A DNA stretch of 23,035 bases from Conidiobolus incongruus B7586 (GCA_000697335.1 JNEM01007772.1:1-23035), one strand, 5' to 3'. Positions 1-11,599 are shown, numbered from the stretch's first letter. Notes: generated from the letters alone by a model not told the origin. Translations and numbers: made by a program.

Positions 1-911
1 AAATTTTCAGATCTAATAATATATTAGAAATATCAGAATTTAAAAAATTTACCATTTTTTACTAATATAAGAGAAATTAATAAATTATTATAAAGTTCAT
101 TAAAAATATTTTTTGGTTATAAAGAATTTATATATTTAATATAAATAATGTTTAAATAAATAAACAATAAAAATGATTATATTTAATAATTCAAAAATTT
201 TTAAATATAATATGATTTTAAAATATTATTCAAAAAATAAAAAAATTAAATAAGAAAATAATATTAAAGTAATTAAATTTTATAATAAAGGTTAATAACT
301 GAATTAATAGTATATATTAATAATATAATTTACATATATGAATGAATGAAATAATTCAAAGCTTATGTTAATAAATCACACAATATCCCGAAAAAACTTG
401 ATATATTTAAAGTAGTAATCGTTAATAATAATAAATCACTAAATAATGTCACAGAAACACTTTGAATGATATGTAATTTAATTATAAACTTATAAAGGGA
501 AAAAATAGATTAGGTTTGTAAGATCAGAATACGAATTTTGAAAATTAAGATAATTAAATAGATTAAAAATAATATATGCTGTAGAAATTAGATATATTTA
601 ATGCTTCAGCTTTTACTCTTATAAATACTAACTAAATTATACACCTTTTAATTACATAATCTGACAAGCATAAGTATTATGGTTTACAAATAATCATAAA
701 TATTTATATATACGTAAAAATAGTCATTAATATATACATTCGTCTATGCATAGCTCAGATTATTATAATTTTTAAAGTTAAACTCAATAAAATACTTTTT
801 TATAAAATATTTGATTAATTAATTAATAAAATTAATTATTATTTACACTTTTTTCATTTAATTGGGTAATTTAACATATAAATTCATTATGAATTATTCA
901 AATATTATTTA

Positions 912-932
912 ATATATATATATATATATATA
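912..932. repeat. (AT)n microsatellite
   Basis: An uninterrupted run of alternating A and T of about 21 bases, a simple sequence repeat in AT-rich spacer. No function is suggested. Confidence 0.85.
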
Positions 933-2792
933 TGATGAGTTTTTTTAAATTGTATATCATTGAAAATCTTAAAAAAGCTATATCATATTAGGATATTTGC
1001 CATTTATAATTTATTTAATTATAGTTATTAAATATTTAACATCAAATATATTTTGGTTTTTATAGAAAATACTTCTGTATTCATATAAATTTGATCTCAG
1101 TTGAATAAAATAATATATATTCGATACTGAGCAGTTAAGTTATTAGTCAAATTAATATATATAATTTTTCTCATAATTAGACCAAAAAATAATGGTTAAT
1201 ATTGCTATAGATTAGGATTATAGAACTATAATGTCTGAAAATTTTTTTTGGATATCAGCAACTTTAGAACAAAAGTCATCATGTGCACAAATTGGAAATA
1301 TATGTAATGTAACAATTCATATCAAATATAATCATTTTAAGAAGCAATCTTGTCAAAAGTCTTTACGTAACTTACAAATATATTGTAGGAATTATATCAA
1401 AATAATGTATATATACAATCTATATTATAACCCAGCACACTGATGATATTATTTGATTAAGCAAAGATCGGATATGTTGATTAGTTAGTTGTCAATCTAA
1501 TAACCCTTATATGAATCCATCAATAACCAACCTTGAGTAAATAATGATATAAAATCTCACATATATTTTGTACATCAAATATCGAATATTTTAATCATTA
1601 TTCTCTGATTAACAAAATAACAAATTCCATAATTATTGTAAATGAATGGTGAAGTACTGATTAGACTGGATTGATGAATATTAAATTTAACATCTATTAA
1701 TACATTGATTGAATTAGTAATTAGTGATATTGCGCACATTATTTTGTATTTATAATCTGGATCAAATTAACAACTATTACAACATAAAAGGTTATAAAAA
1801 ATGACTGAAACACTAATGACTAAAACTATTTTTAGATTTTCATGTGATTAGATTTAAAATATCCGAATTAAATAACCAAAATGAATTTTTATTTATAATT
1901 AAAATGTTGGCAAAAGTACTGGAATTTAAAATACGATTGCATTGGATTAAATATTCATGTATATTAGTTGGTTTAACTAGTTTCATTGTATATTTAGTAT
2001 TTGATTAATAATTTATTATTTTCACTAATGGAATTTCCTTTATATATCAAATCTTTATCAATAGTTTTAATTAATGAATGGATATTTTTAGGTCTATTGT
2101 AAGTGTTTTCATAATCAAATAATTTTTTTAAATTCCAATACAAAATAACATATAGTCAGATTTTCAGAATACTAAGTCTTTGGAATGAATTCAGATAATT
2201 ACCAAGAAGATTTAGATGAATTTTAACTAATGATTTCCATTTATTGGAATAAAGTTTTAGTAGGTTAATTCGAAACTATGATACATGTGCTGGTTATTAA
2301 CAAAATAGTGGAATATCAACTCTTAGCCAACATTTATAATAGTAATTTTTCAACAAAAATCTCCTTAACAATACTTAATTCAATTAATAAAAATACCTCC
2401 TATTTTTCTTTAATTGAAATATAAAAATATAATAATTGATTGATATTTGAAGCTTCCAATAATAAGTAAATTACTTTATTATAGCTCAGACATGAATTTC
2501 AATCTTAGAACAATTGAAACAATTTTATGAATTCATCATTTCCTTATTTATATTATACTATAGTTTAAAAATAAATTCAAAATAATTTAATAGACCCTAA
2601 AAGATATGATAAAAATGTGAGAAAATTTTATTAATATTAAAGGAAATTAAGAACGTTACTATTAACTATATTTGTTTCTTATATTGAATACAATGATTTG
2701 ACTTGCATTTAAGATAACTTAAATTTGTCTAAGTTAGGATAATTTAATGAATCCTAGCGCAAAGTGGACTCAGATCTAGTTTTTTGCTTCAT

Positions 2793-2852
2793 TTGATGAC
2801 ACAACATCAATCAAGTATTCATTAATTTTTTTACTGTTACTCAACTTGATTG
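2793..2852. repeat. Overlapping inverted repeats upstream of the Rho gene
   Basis: TTGATG (2793-2798) is followed six bases later by its complement CATCAA (2805-2810). Overlapping this, CAATCAAGT (2808-2816) has a perfect 9-base inverted partner ACTTGATTG (2844-2852) across a 27-base spacer. The two pairings share bases and so exclude each other. The patch has higher GC than its surroundings and lies about 450 bp upstream of the Rho start codon. It could be a distal regulatory site or chance pairing. Confidence 0.4.
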
Positions 2853-3129
2853 TTAGATGGTTAGTGTTTAATGTGAATTGTCATTACTTTGATATGATAA
2901 TGTATTTTGATTTTATTGATGATTTTTAATAGTAAATTAATAATGCTCCAATAATTTAATAAAAGATAGTAGGTTACTTTCATAATAAAATTAAATCATC
3001 AAAATCTTTAATTAAATTGATAAAATATATGAATTATTTGAAGAAATGACTGAATGAGTAAATGCCTAACACCTAGAATGTATGTTAACCAATTTACGCA
3101 GTTGTAGTTGAAGAGAAGGAAAAAAATAA

Positions 3130-3229
3130 TGAGTCATTTAACTTGTTCACCAATTCAATTTGCAAAGTCTAAAAATAAACTCAGGGAATGTGATTGGATG
3201 AAATTGATTTAAGTACATTCGTATAAATT
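3130..3229 (+). promoter_or_regulatory. Putative promoter of the Rho GTPase gene
   Basis: Within 170 bp of the start codon lie an AP-1-like TGAGTCA (3130-3136), an inverted CCAAT box (ATTGG, about 3193-3197) and a TATA-like TATAAATT (3222-3229) 68 bp before the ATG. Each motif alone is weak evidence in AT-rich DNA. Their order and their spacing to the gene make a core promoter plausible. Confidence 0.3.
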
Positions 3230-3296
3230 GGTTTAAGTTCAAGTGATTTCATTTTTGTTAATTATTATAATTGTTAATTATTTTTAATATCATAGT

Positions 3297-4086
3297 ATGG
3301 ATTTGAAGAGAAAGTTAGTGGTTGTTGGTGATGGTGCATGTGGTAAAACTTCCCTTTTGATCGTATTTTCTGGTGAGCCCTTTAGTGAGGTACTATATTC
3401 TTATTGGCTTTATTCTAAATTATTAATCGAATTTAGGAATATGTTCCAACAGTATTTGAACATAGAATTGTTGATGTAAAATGTGATAATAAATTAATTG
3501 AATTGTCTCTCTGGGATACAGCTGGTAATATATCATATATTAAGTGTTTATTATATTGAATTGGAATTAATTTTGGTATTTAGGTCAGGAAGATTATGAT
3601 CGTTTAAGACCTCTAAGTTATAATGATGCCGACGTCGTTCTAATATGTTTTTCAGTTGTCGATCCCGACAGTTTTGAAAATGTTCAAGAGAAGGTGCTTT
3701 ATTTAATATATTGAGTAAGAATTATTCAGTATTAATCAGGTTTTAGTGGTTCAATGAAGTAAATCATTTGGCACCTGAAGTTAAAATTATCTTAGTAGGG
3801 TGTAAAATTGATTTAAGACATGATCCTTTGGTTTTAAATAATTTGAAATTAATGAAAAAGAGTTTAATTCAACCTAGTCAAGTAAATAGCTATTAATAAT
3901 TTTTATTATATAAATTTTTAACTATTGAATTAATAGGGTGAACATGTTGCTCAAACTTATGGTGCTTACAAATATTTGGAATGCTCCAGCAAAACTGGAG
4001 AAGGTGTACACAAAGTATTTGAACACGCAACAAGGGCTACTTTATTGTTAAAGAAAAGGAAGAGAGGTGGTTGTTTAGTATTATAA
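3297..4086 (+). CDS. Rho-family small GTPase (Rho1-like)
   Basis: Five exons, 3297-3389, 3437-3524, 3584-3693, 3747-3881 and 3937-4086, encode 191 aa, the usual Rho length. All four introns (47-59 bp) are GTA...TAG and keep the frame. The protein has the P-loop GDGACGKT (residues 11-18), switch I YVPTVFE with Thr36, switch [16 protein letters not shown] with the catalytic Gln62, a GCKIDLR guanine-specificity motif, a Rho insert helix, ECSSKTG, a basic KKRKR tail and a CLVL CAAX box whose final Leu predicts geranylgeranylation. Rho1-type GTPases act at the plasma membrane on actin polarity, cell-wall glucan synthase and protein kinase C. The GCKxDLR motif and the C-terminus favour Rho1 over Cdc42 or Rac. 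An oddity is His-Arg at residues 40-41, where Rho proteins nearly always have Asn-Tyr. A possible poly(A) signal AATAAA lies about 60 bp past the stop. Subfamily assignment is less sure than family. Confidence 0.93.
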
Positions 4087-6246
4087 TGCTCAATTTTTAT
4101 TTATCTTTTTAATCCATTTATATTATATTATTAATCTTTTTCAAAATAAATGAATCCAAAATGATTGTATGTAACAATAAGATTAATAATTATATATAAT
4201 ATTGTGTATACTCAATTTTAATATATTTAATAGAAAGTATGGAAATAGTTATATAATATCAAAATATAGAAAGATGCAAAATATTGAATTAATGTGAAAC
4301 AAATCCATTAACTTGCGAAGAGGTATGTAAAATGATTTTATTAACACAGCTGCAGACTTGGCGCGTTTAGAGTTGATAACACATTTAATTACCCAATTCT
4401 TTCAATTTAACCATTAAGACAACTTGACTAATTAATGCAACAATGGAATTATCATCCAATGACATTGAAGTTCTTTTTTAATTCCCTTAGTTGAGAATAG
4501 CTTATTGATATGAGCATTTTGATCTTTTCCTAAAAACAATATTTTAGTATGAATTTTAGAATTTTGAATACTGTTTACATTGCTTTTTTTTCTTTTCTAA
4601 AATGTTCAAAATGTTCTTTAATCCAATTGATTACATATTCACGATCATTTTTATCTTTGATTTCTATTTTTATAATTAATCATCAAATATGATTATTAGA
4701 ATATAGATATTTACTATAACTAGCTCTCACTCAATGTCTGTATAATTTTAAAGTCTGAGATTTTAATAAAAACTATGCGATAAATTATATTAATATATGC
4801 AACATAATATTAAATGGTTGATATTTATTTACATTATGTAAATTTAAACTATCTTTGGGTAATTTCGATCTTAATAAAATCGTCAACTGCATGTATATGG
4901 ATCCTTTCAATTTATTATTTAAATTAGAATTGGATATAATCAATTCATTCACTAAATAATAAAATTATTTAATCAAAGTTTAATTATGATGGGACGGTTT
5001 ATCAATATTCAAGAATTTCGAAATTGCCATTATTAAATGATAATATAATATTATTAAAATATGATAAATTAAAATCATAATGTATATAGTAACATTAAAT
5101 TTTATTTTGGAAACTAATTTTTATTATTATAATCAAATTAATCACATTATATAACTAACATTATATTCTAGTTCATCCAAATTATTTAAATATCAACTTT
5201 CCAATCAAGTATCACAATAAATCATTCGGTGAAATTCAAAAAAAAATCTGATTTGAGAACAAAAAATAATCCAAAATATTTTTTCAAACAGTATTGAAAA
5301 TTCAATTATCATTATTTAATGGAGTTCAGAATAAACTGCGAAAATTAAATAAATGGTTGTTGGTTCTTGAGTGTCCTAGTTTATTCTTTTTATCAAGTTC
5401 TGAATAAAGTTTTACACAATATATTCCATATTGCTAACAGTCAATAGAAATATATTTGGTTTTTTACTTGAAGAATATGAATTTAATTAAATTATTTTTG
5501 ACCAGTATAAAACATCATATTATTTTATTTTTGATACTTTGAGATTTAATATTCACTTGTTTCAGACTTTTAATATATGAATCATTATTTACCATTATAT
5601 TTCACAGATATTTCAACAAATTATTTAAAACAAGCAATGATGATTCAATTTATTTAAACAGGAATTTAAAAAGAAATTTGGTGTTGCGCACAGTTTTATA
5701 ATGTATGCATAATATAGATTCAGAATGATTTCAATTTTGAGTTTAATGTTTTTATATTTACCATTAATTATAAATCAGTAACTATTAAAAATTTTTGGTA
5801 TAATATATTTTACAATTGTTTTTAATTATAGCTATAATAAACCAAATATGAAATCATCAACCAAAAAATTAATTTCTATATACAGAATATTTTGTTTAAA
5901 AATTCTTGTTTTATAATTTGAATTAATTCCAATAAAATTAATTTTATTATATCTGATCATTGATTAAATTGATCTTTTATATATCTTGTCACTCTAAGAT
6001 TGAGTACTCTACTATTTTTTTTAATTATATTTAAAATTATATTGTTACTACTAGACTGCGATAAATTATTTACCAAGATAACTGAAAAGATATGTTCAAG
6101 GGGGGGGGGTCAATAGACAAATCATCCATTTCCGAATTTACCTATCACATGAATTATCCCAATTATTTAAATTCATAAAAAATTTATTAATACATTTTAA
6201 ATTATAAATTTTAAAAATAATATTTAATAAAATATAAAATAATAAT
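4087..6246. other. AT-rich intergenic spacer
   Basis: More than 2 kb between the Rho gene and AKR1 with no open frame of note on either strand. A slightly GC-richer patch near 4340-4370 and the G10 tract at 6100-6109 are the only breaks in composition. The last few hundred bases probably contain the AKR1 promoter, but no single motif is convincing. Confidence 0.6.
6100..6109. repeat. G10 homopolymer tract
   Basis: Ten consecutive G in a spacer where runs of more than three G are rare, 138 bp before the AKR1 start codon. It is a simple repeat, possibly a promoter element, and also a site where sequencing length errors are common. Confidence 0.8.
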
Positions 6247-8563
6247 ATGACAGAAGATACAAAGCCACTACTGATCAATGGTGATAATCCTTCATCTAAT
6301 GAAACTTTAGTCAATTCTCAATCTCCAATATCCAGCTTTCAGTCTAAATTTTCTAATCCGGAATTCAGAGATGCATCCGGAGATGATGCTGAATTAAAAC
6401 ATGTTAACTTTAGTCCTTTAAACTCTCCTGAAATATCGCCAATTACTCCTCTATCCCCAGAAAATTTAGAAGACAATAGTTCCTTTGAACTGTCTAACTC
6501 GATAAATAAAATCACTAAAGTGTTAGGTGAAGAACCTACACAATTTTTGAAAGGAAATTTCGTTCAGTCTAAAGCTACTACCCAATTGACTTTGGGTTCT
6601 CCTATGGGACTTCCAGAGAATTATGGTAATTTTATTATTTTTTTAGTATTAACTAAATTTTAATGAGAAATTAGATATGACTATTACTCAAGCTGCTCAA
6701 CAGGGCTCTATTGCCGCTATCGACGTATTACTACAACAAAACCCAGAGTGCGTAAATGAAAGAGATTCAACGGGAGCTACGCCTCTCCATTGGGCAGCTA
6801 TCAATAACCGTATTGATGCTGTAAAACATCTTTTGCTTCATGGTGCAGATATCAACGCGAAGGGAGGTGATCTTAATGCGACACCATTACATTGGGCCAC
6901 ACGGCAAGGTCATTTAGACATGATGTTATTGTTGATCAAGGAAGGAGCTGATTATAGACAAAAAGATGGACAGGGATATAATATCATGCACCTTGGCGTA
7001 CATTCTTTCAATCCAATGATCGTTCTCTATACAATTAGCCTTGGGCTGGGTATTGACGAGCCTGACAGTGCTGGTCACACTGGACTTATGTGGGCATGCT
7101 ACCAAGGAGATGCCACTTGTGTCAATATATTCTTGAAATTTGGTGCCTCAGTCAATGCCAAGGACCATAATGGCCTCACACCACTTCACTGGGCTGCGGT
7201 CAAGGGTGTTACATCGATTTGTGTTGCCCTACTTGACCATGGTGCAGATCCCAAAGCTGTAGATGCTTCTGGACAAACTATCTCAGATGTTGCACTTAAC
7301 GCAAAAACAGAAAAATACTTTAATGATGCTTTAAAACAGTTTGGACATCATATCCCTCCGGAATCTCGATATTCCGAAAAACTTGTAAAATATATCTTCT
7401 TTTTAGCACCTTTCCCTATTACTTGGATCTCATTTGCTACATTGACCTTTTTCCCATGGCTAATTGCTTTACCCTTGACTGTTTTAGAGATATTTTTGAT
7501 CAACAGATATATTCTAGGAAAAGTGAAAGCACATCATGCTCGTTTCAATTGGAATCATCTTCCTTTTCACGCAGGTATCTTCCAAGCAAGTGCTTGGACA
7601 ATTATTTGCACTTATTTATATTTCGTCATACCAACCAACTACGATCTTGGTTGGAAAACTGGTGCTTGGGAAATTTCTGCTATTATTTCATTTTTAATTG
7701 CAAATTACTACTTTTACAAGTGTGCAATGGGTGATCCTGGCTTCCTGCCAGTAACCAACGACCTTAACCAAGCAAAACAACTCATTTTGGAACTCGTAGA
7801 TTTGGGGAAACTAAATCCACGTCAATTCTGTACCACATGTCTAATTCAAAAACCATTAAGATCCAAACACTGCAATATTTGCAAGAGGTGTATTGCTAAA
7901 TTTGACCATCACTGTCCGTGGGTTTACAATTGTGTAGGTCTCAAATCACATAAAAACTTTATGCTATTTCTTTTTTTCTTTGTCTACAGCGCAATGACCT
8001 TTTTGGTTACTACTTACATATATTTCGATTCTCATGTGAATGTAGATGACTATATTGAACCAGAGATTATTCCTTGCTTTTGGCCAGTCTCCACTTGCGC
8101 TTGGTTCCAATATGATTCATGGACACTCTATCTTGCCCTTTTCACAGCTTTCCAATCTATTTGGGTCATTTTTCTTACTTGCTTCCAATTATACCTGATT
8201 GCGATCAACTTCACGACCAACGAAAGCATCAATCACCGCAAATACTATCCACCTCAGGAATCCTTAACCACGCCATTGACATCATCATCCTCCACCACTA
8301 CACCATCTGAACAATCTCTCAAGTCAGCTCTTCAAAAGGGAATCAAAGCAGATTTCTGCTTCCGACTTTTACTTGGTACGAAATCTGCTCCATCCACTCA
8401 AGTTTCCAAGAATCCTTTCAACCGTGGCATTAAAAACAACTGCGTACAATTCTGGACGGAATCAGAGGATGACAATGCTCATAGTAACTGGTTCAACACG
8501 TTTGAACTTAGTCAACTCACTCAAAGATATCACTATACCGAAATTAGCGGCGAGGAAGTTTAA
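6247..8563 (+). CDS. AKR1: Ankyrin-repeat DHHC protein S-palmitoyltransferase (Akr1 type)
   Basis: Two exons, 6247-6625 and 6675-8563, encode 755 aa, close to yeast Akr1 (764). The 49-bp intron splits an Asp codon and joins an N-terminal Ser/Pro/Asn-rich region to the ankyrin part. About five ankyrin repeats with the TPLHWAA signature cover residues 157-330. Hydrophobic segments follow near 365-400, 430-450 and 460-475. The zinc-binding Cys-rich domain (about 508-550) has CTTC, KPLRSKHC, CKRC and the catalytic DHHC at 537-540. Further membrane segments are near 556-577 and 607-640. TTNE (about 640) and NPFNRG (about 706) are the TTxE and C-terminal motifs typical of this family. Such enzymes transfer palmitate to cysteines of substrate proteins at Golgi or endocytic membranes; yeast Akr1 modifies the casein kinases Yck1/2. 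Yeast Akr1 uses DHYC, whereas this copy has standard DHHC. Confidence 0.95.
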
Positions 8564-8950
8564 TGACCTTGTCGAATTTTCAATTGATTGTTTAAATAAT
8601 CAATTCAATTATATCTATTTTTAAGAGTATTTTTAATTAATAAAGTTATTTTTCCCTATATTGACTTTTATTTTTTATTTTCTGATTTTAAAATTTGCTT
8701 TTTATTCATAAAGTTGATTAATTTAGAATAAGTATTATTTGGTTATAACAGCTGGCGATTAAATTATATTTAAGATACAAATTTTTAAGAGGGAATAAAG
8801 TTATAACATTTGATGTAGATAAAAATTGAAAAAAATATAGAATAATTGAAATACATAATATAAATGAAAACAGCTATTATATTTTGATAAATTGAATTGA
8901 TGTATAATTAAGGAGAAATAAAATTGAAAAAATAAGTGAAAAATTTATTT
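8564..8950. other. AT-rich spacer between AKR1 and tRNA-Ala
   Basis: About 390 bp between the AKR1 stop and the 3' end of the opposite-strand tRNA-Ala. It should hold the AKR1 3' UTR and, at its right end, the tRNA Pol III terminator: an A-run on this strand around 8938-8943, which is a T-run in the transcript. Nothing else is seen. Confidence 0.55.
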
Positions 8951-9022
8951 GGAGAATCGGGGTATCGATCCCCGTGCCTCTCGCATGCTAAGCGAGCGCT
9001 CTACCATTTGAGCTAATTCCCC
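8951..9022 (-). tRNA. tRNA-Ala (anticodon AGC)
   Basis: A 72-nt cloverleaf on the minus strand, no intron. The acceptor GGGGAAT pairs with ATTCTCC and includes the G3-U70 pair that is the hallmark identity element of alanine tRNA; the following base gives A73. The anticodon stem CTCGC/GCGAG closes the loop TTAGCAT with AGC at 34-36. The T arm CGGGG-ATCGATA-CCCCG has A54/A60 in place of the usual T54, as in some other eukaryotic alanine tRNAs. The D-arm A box fits Pol III, and a short T-run follows within about 15 bases. Confidence 0.97.
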
Positions 9023-9085
9023 ATAATTTTGTACATAATCGTTTATTCTGAATTGTAAAATTAAATGAAAAAAATGATAATATTA

Positions 9086-9117
9086 TGGGATTTCCTATCT
9101 CACTGGCAACGTCATCT
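9086..9117. promoter_or_regulatory. Possible upstream element of the proteasome alpha-3 gene
   Basis: A locally GC-richer stretch 150-185 bp before the proteasome start codon and 65 bp beyond the 5' end of the divergent tRNA. It contains TGGCAA (9104-9109), the core of the yeast proteasome control element GGTGGCAAA bound by Rpn4, though only 6 of 9 bases match. It overlaps ACGTCA (9109-9114), an ATF/CREB half-site. GGCA/TGCC ends flank the site. A regulatory role is inferred from position only. Confidence 0.25.
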
Positions 9118-9269
9118 GCCCAAATTGATCCCATCAACTATTAAAATCTATTATATTCCATAAATAAACAACTATATATTGATTATTCCTTAAATTCAAT
9201 CATTAAAATTAATTCAATAATCAGCCTAACATATATATTTATTTTTATATTCAATATAAAATTTAACTA

Positions 9270-10188
9270 ATGTCCAGAAGATACGACTCTAGAACTACTA
9301 TTTTTTCTCCTGATGGTATATATTATTTTAGTTGATAATTAATTTTATTAATTTTTTGGTTAGGTAAATTACTCCAAGTTCAATATGCTATGGAAGCCAT
9401 CTCTTATGCCGGTACTGTCGTCGGTATCCTTACGAATGAAGGTATTGTTATTGGTGCTGAAAAGAAGGCTTTATCCAAATTGTTGGAATCTAGTGAAGCT
9501 AGTGAAAAGATTTATTTGTTGAATGAGTAACTTTATCTATTTTAATATTTTCTTTCTTAATATTCATATTTCTTTTCATAGCAATTTGATTTGTGGTGTT
9601 GCTGGTCTTACTTCTGATGCCAATATTTTGGTCAATTTCTGTCGTAATGTTGCTCAAGGCTATTTATTGACATATAACTCTGAGGTGCCTATTGAACATT
9701 TGGTTAAGAGAGTTTGTAATATGAAGCAAGGTTATACCCAAAACGGTGGTAAGTTTACTTCTTAGTTATTAAAATTATAGCATATAATTGAATACATGAA
9801 TTTTATAGGTTTGAGACCTTTTGGTGCTTCTATTCTTTATGGAGGTTATGACCCCCATTATGGATTCCAATTGTACCAGAGTGACCCTAGTGGCAACTAC
9901 AGTGGCTGGAAAGCATACTGTATTGGTGCTAACTCAGGATCCGCCCAATCCATCCTCAAGCAAGAATTCCAAGAAGATTTAACCCTTGAACAAGCCAAGG
10001 ACCTTGCCATCAAGGTTCTCAGTAAGACTATGGACACTACCACTCTCACCTCTGAAAAACTCGAATTTGCCACGCTGCAACTTGAAGATGGTAGACCCAT
10101 CCACAAGATCTACAACGCTACACAAATTGATGAATTGTTGAAACAACATCAAGAAGCTGCTCAAGCTACTTCTATTGAGCAAGAATAA
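9270..10188 (+). CDS. PRE9: 20S proteasome subunit alpha-3 (Pre9/PSMA4)
   Basis: Four exons, 9270-9315, 9364-9526, 9582-9748 and 9809-10188, give 251 aa, the usual length. Introns of 48, 55 and 60 bp all join in frame; an earlier TAG at 9778-9780 is rejected as acceptor because it leads to an immediate stop. The N-terminus MSRRYDSRTTIFSP and the alpha signature QVQYAMEA (Gln where most have Glu) match PSMA4/Pre9 rather than other alpha subunits. So do AGLTSDANIL, KQGYTQNGGLRPFG and YGFQLYQSDPSGNY. Alpha subunits form the outer rings of the 20S core; they are not catalytic and control substrate entry and docking of the 19S cap in nucleus and cytosol. In yeast this is the only alpha subunit whose loss is tolerated. 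The C-terminal tail is Gln/Glu-rich, as in homologues. It stands alone, flanked by two minus-strand tRNA genes. Confidence 0.96.
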
Positions 10189-10692
10189 TTGGTATTGACT
10201 GATTTTTTTTTTGGAATTTGGAATTCTTACCAAGTAACTTCCTTTATACATTATATTTTTTAATTAAATTTCAATATTTTAACATTCGATATATGGCTTA
10301 ATTCATATTACCTATTTATAATTTAATTTTTTATTATATTTATTGGCTGATCAGGTAAATATTATTTTTATACAGACCAAAATTCATTAAAGTATTTTAC
10401 TCAAATATATTACGAATATCATTCTATCAAATTATTTCCATTCAATTTGAATACTTTTTTTCATCCATTTGTATTTAAATTCGCCTGAATTTAATCTATA
10501 ATATGCCTATATATTACTTATACATTTTCGCAATATAGTCACTAACATATATAATCAATGAAATTGAATTGATAATAAATAAAGTTCTTGTTGAATATAT
10601 TTCTAAAAGGTATAATATATATCAATTATGACTATATAATTTTAAATAGTAATTTTTCAAAACAAAAAAGGATGATTGAGCAAAAAGGTAAA
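10189..10692. other. AT-rich spacer between PRE9 and tRNA-Cys
   Basis: About 500 bp containing the PRE9 3' UTR and the Pol III terminator of the minus-strand tRNA-Cys (AAAAA at 10682-10686 on this strand). A T9 run follows the PRE9 stop codon by about 15 bases. No other gene is seen. Confidence 0.55.
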
Positions 10693-10763
10693 GGGTGCAG
10701 TCGGATTTGAACCAACGACCTATCGATCTGCAGTCGATTGCTCTACCACTGAGCTATACGCCC
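10693..10763 (-). tRNA. tRNA-Cys (anticodon GCA)
   Basis: A 71-nt cloverleaf on the minus strand, no intron. The D arm GCTC-AGTGGTA-GAGC and T arm GTTGG-TTCAAAT-CCGAC supply good A and B boxes. Anticodon stem ATCGA/TCGAT closes CTGCAGA with GCA at 34-36. The next base makes discriminator U73, a cysteine identity element. The acceptor GGGCGTA/TGCACCC has one flaw, C4 facing A69. A T5 terminator lies about 6 bases downstream. It is probably functional, with the mismatch either tolerated, edited or a sequencing error. Confidence 0.95.
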
Positions 10764-11599
10764 TATCATAATACATTTTCTTGTATAAAATGAATTAAGA
10801 AGCTATATTCTCTTCATCGCAATATATTTTCATTCTTAATATAAAATTCTCAATCATTTTTCTATTATGATAGCTTATTAGTGATATACTCTTTTATATA
10901 TTATCTATATCATCATATATTTCTTCACACTAATGATAAAATTCTATTGGTGTCTATATATAACCCACAATTATTTTTGATTTTATATTATTATTACCAT
11001 CGTTATTATCTCTTTAATTATTAATATCTAACATTTATTATCAATTAAAAATATACACTCTTATAAATGATATAGTCAAAATATTTCTTTAAATGATATA
11101 TTCCTAATAATTCTAACATAAACTGTTTCATATGATGATATTACTAATATTCTTGTTACTTAAATTATTTGTATGAATATTGAAATATTTTAAGTTATCT
11201 GATATATTTATTGAATCTTTTATACATGTTACTTAATTTAATATTAAATATGTAATATATAAGCAATATATTATTGATATTTACTAAACTTTTATTTCAC
11301 TAATTTATTGGAATTATAAATATTGATTTTTGAAATTTATAATATTTATTTAATTTACATATATAATTCTTATTTTTCAAAGTAATTTAATTAATTTATC
11401 AACAATAATTCAACTTGTGCTTAGTTTGAAATAATTAACTATTATATTATAAAAAGCTATAATATATCCAAGTACTTTTAATATATATCGTGGCAACGTT
11501 AATTTAATAATGAACTTGAGTATGTTTTTCAACTACAAATTCAATAATGTCTAATTGATTCTAAATTTAGATCAATAGTATTAATTCCTTATTAGTCAT
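10764..11599. other. Extremely AT-rich spacer
   Basis: About 830 bp with GC near 10% in places and no gene on either strand. GTGGCAA (11490-11496), which resembles part of the proteasome control element, lies alone here with no nearby start codon. Confidence 0.6.

Larger units (their letters stand above)
1..3129. other. AT-rich intergenic spacer
   Basis: No convincing gene is visible. The longest open frame here, 1231-1443 (+, 70 codons), has no recognisable motif, lies in sequence of spacer-like composition and is most likely chance. Short patches of somewhat higher GC occur around 1440-1540 and 2750-2860; the second holds inverted repeats listed separately. I see no tRNA, transposon end or splice-linked exon series in this stretch. 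Confidence 0.6.

Noticed and set aside
1231-1443. 70-codon plus-strand open frame
   Set aside because: Spacer-like composition, no motif and no homologous features; a frame this long is expected by chance in several kilobases.
9897-10251. Minus-strand open frames opposite the last PRE9 exon
   Set aside because: Shadows of a well-supported proteasome exon on the other strand.
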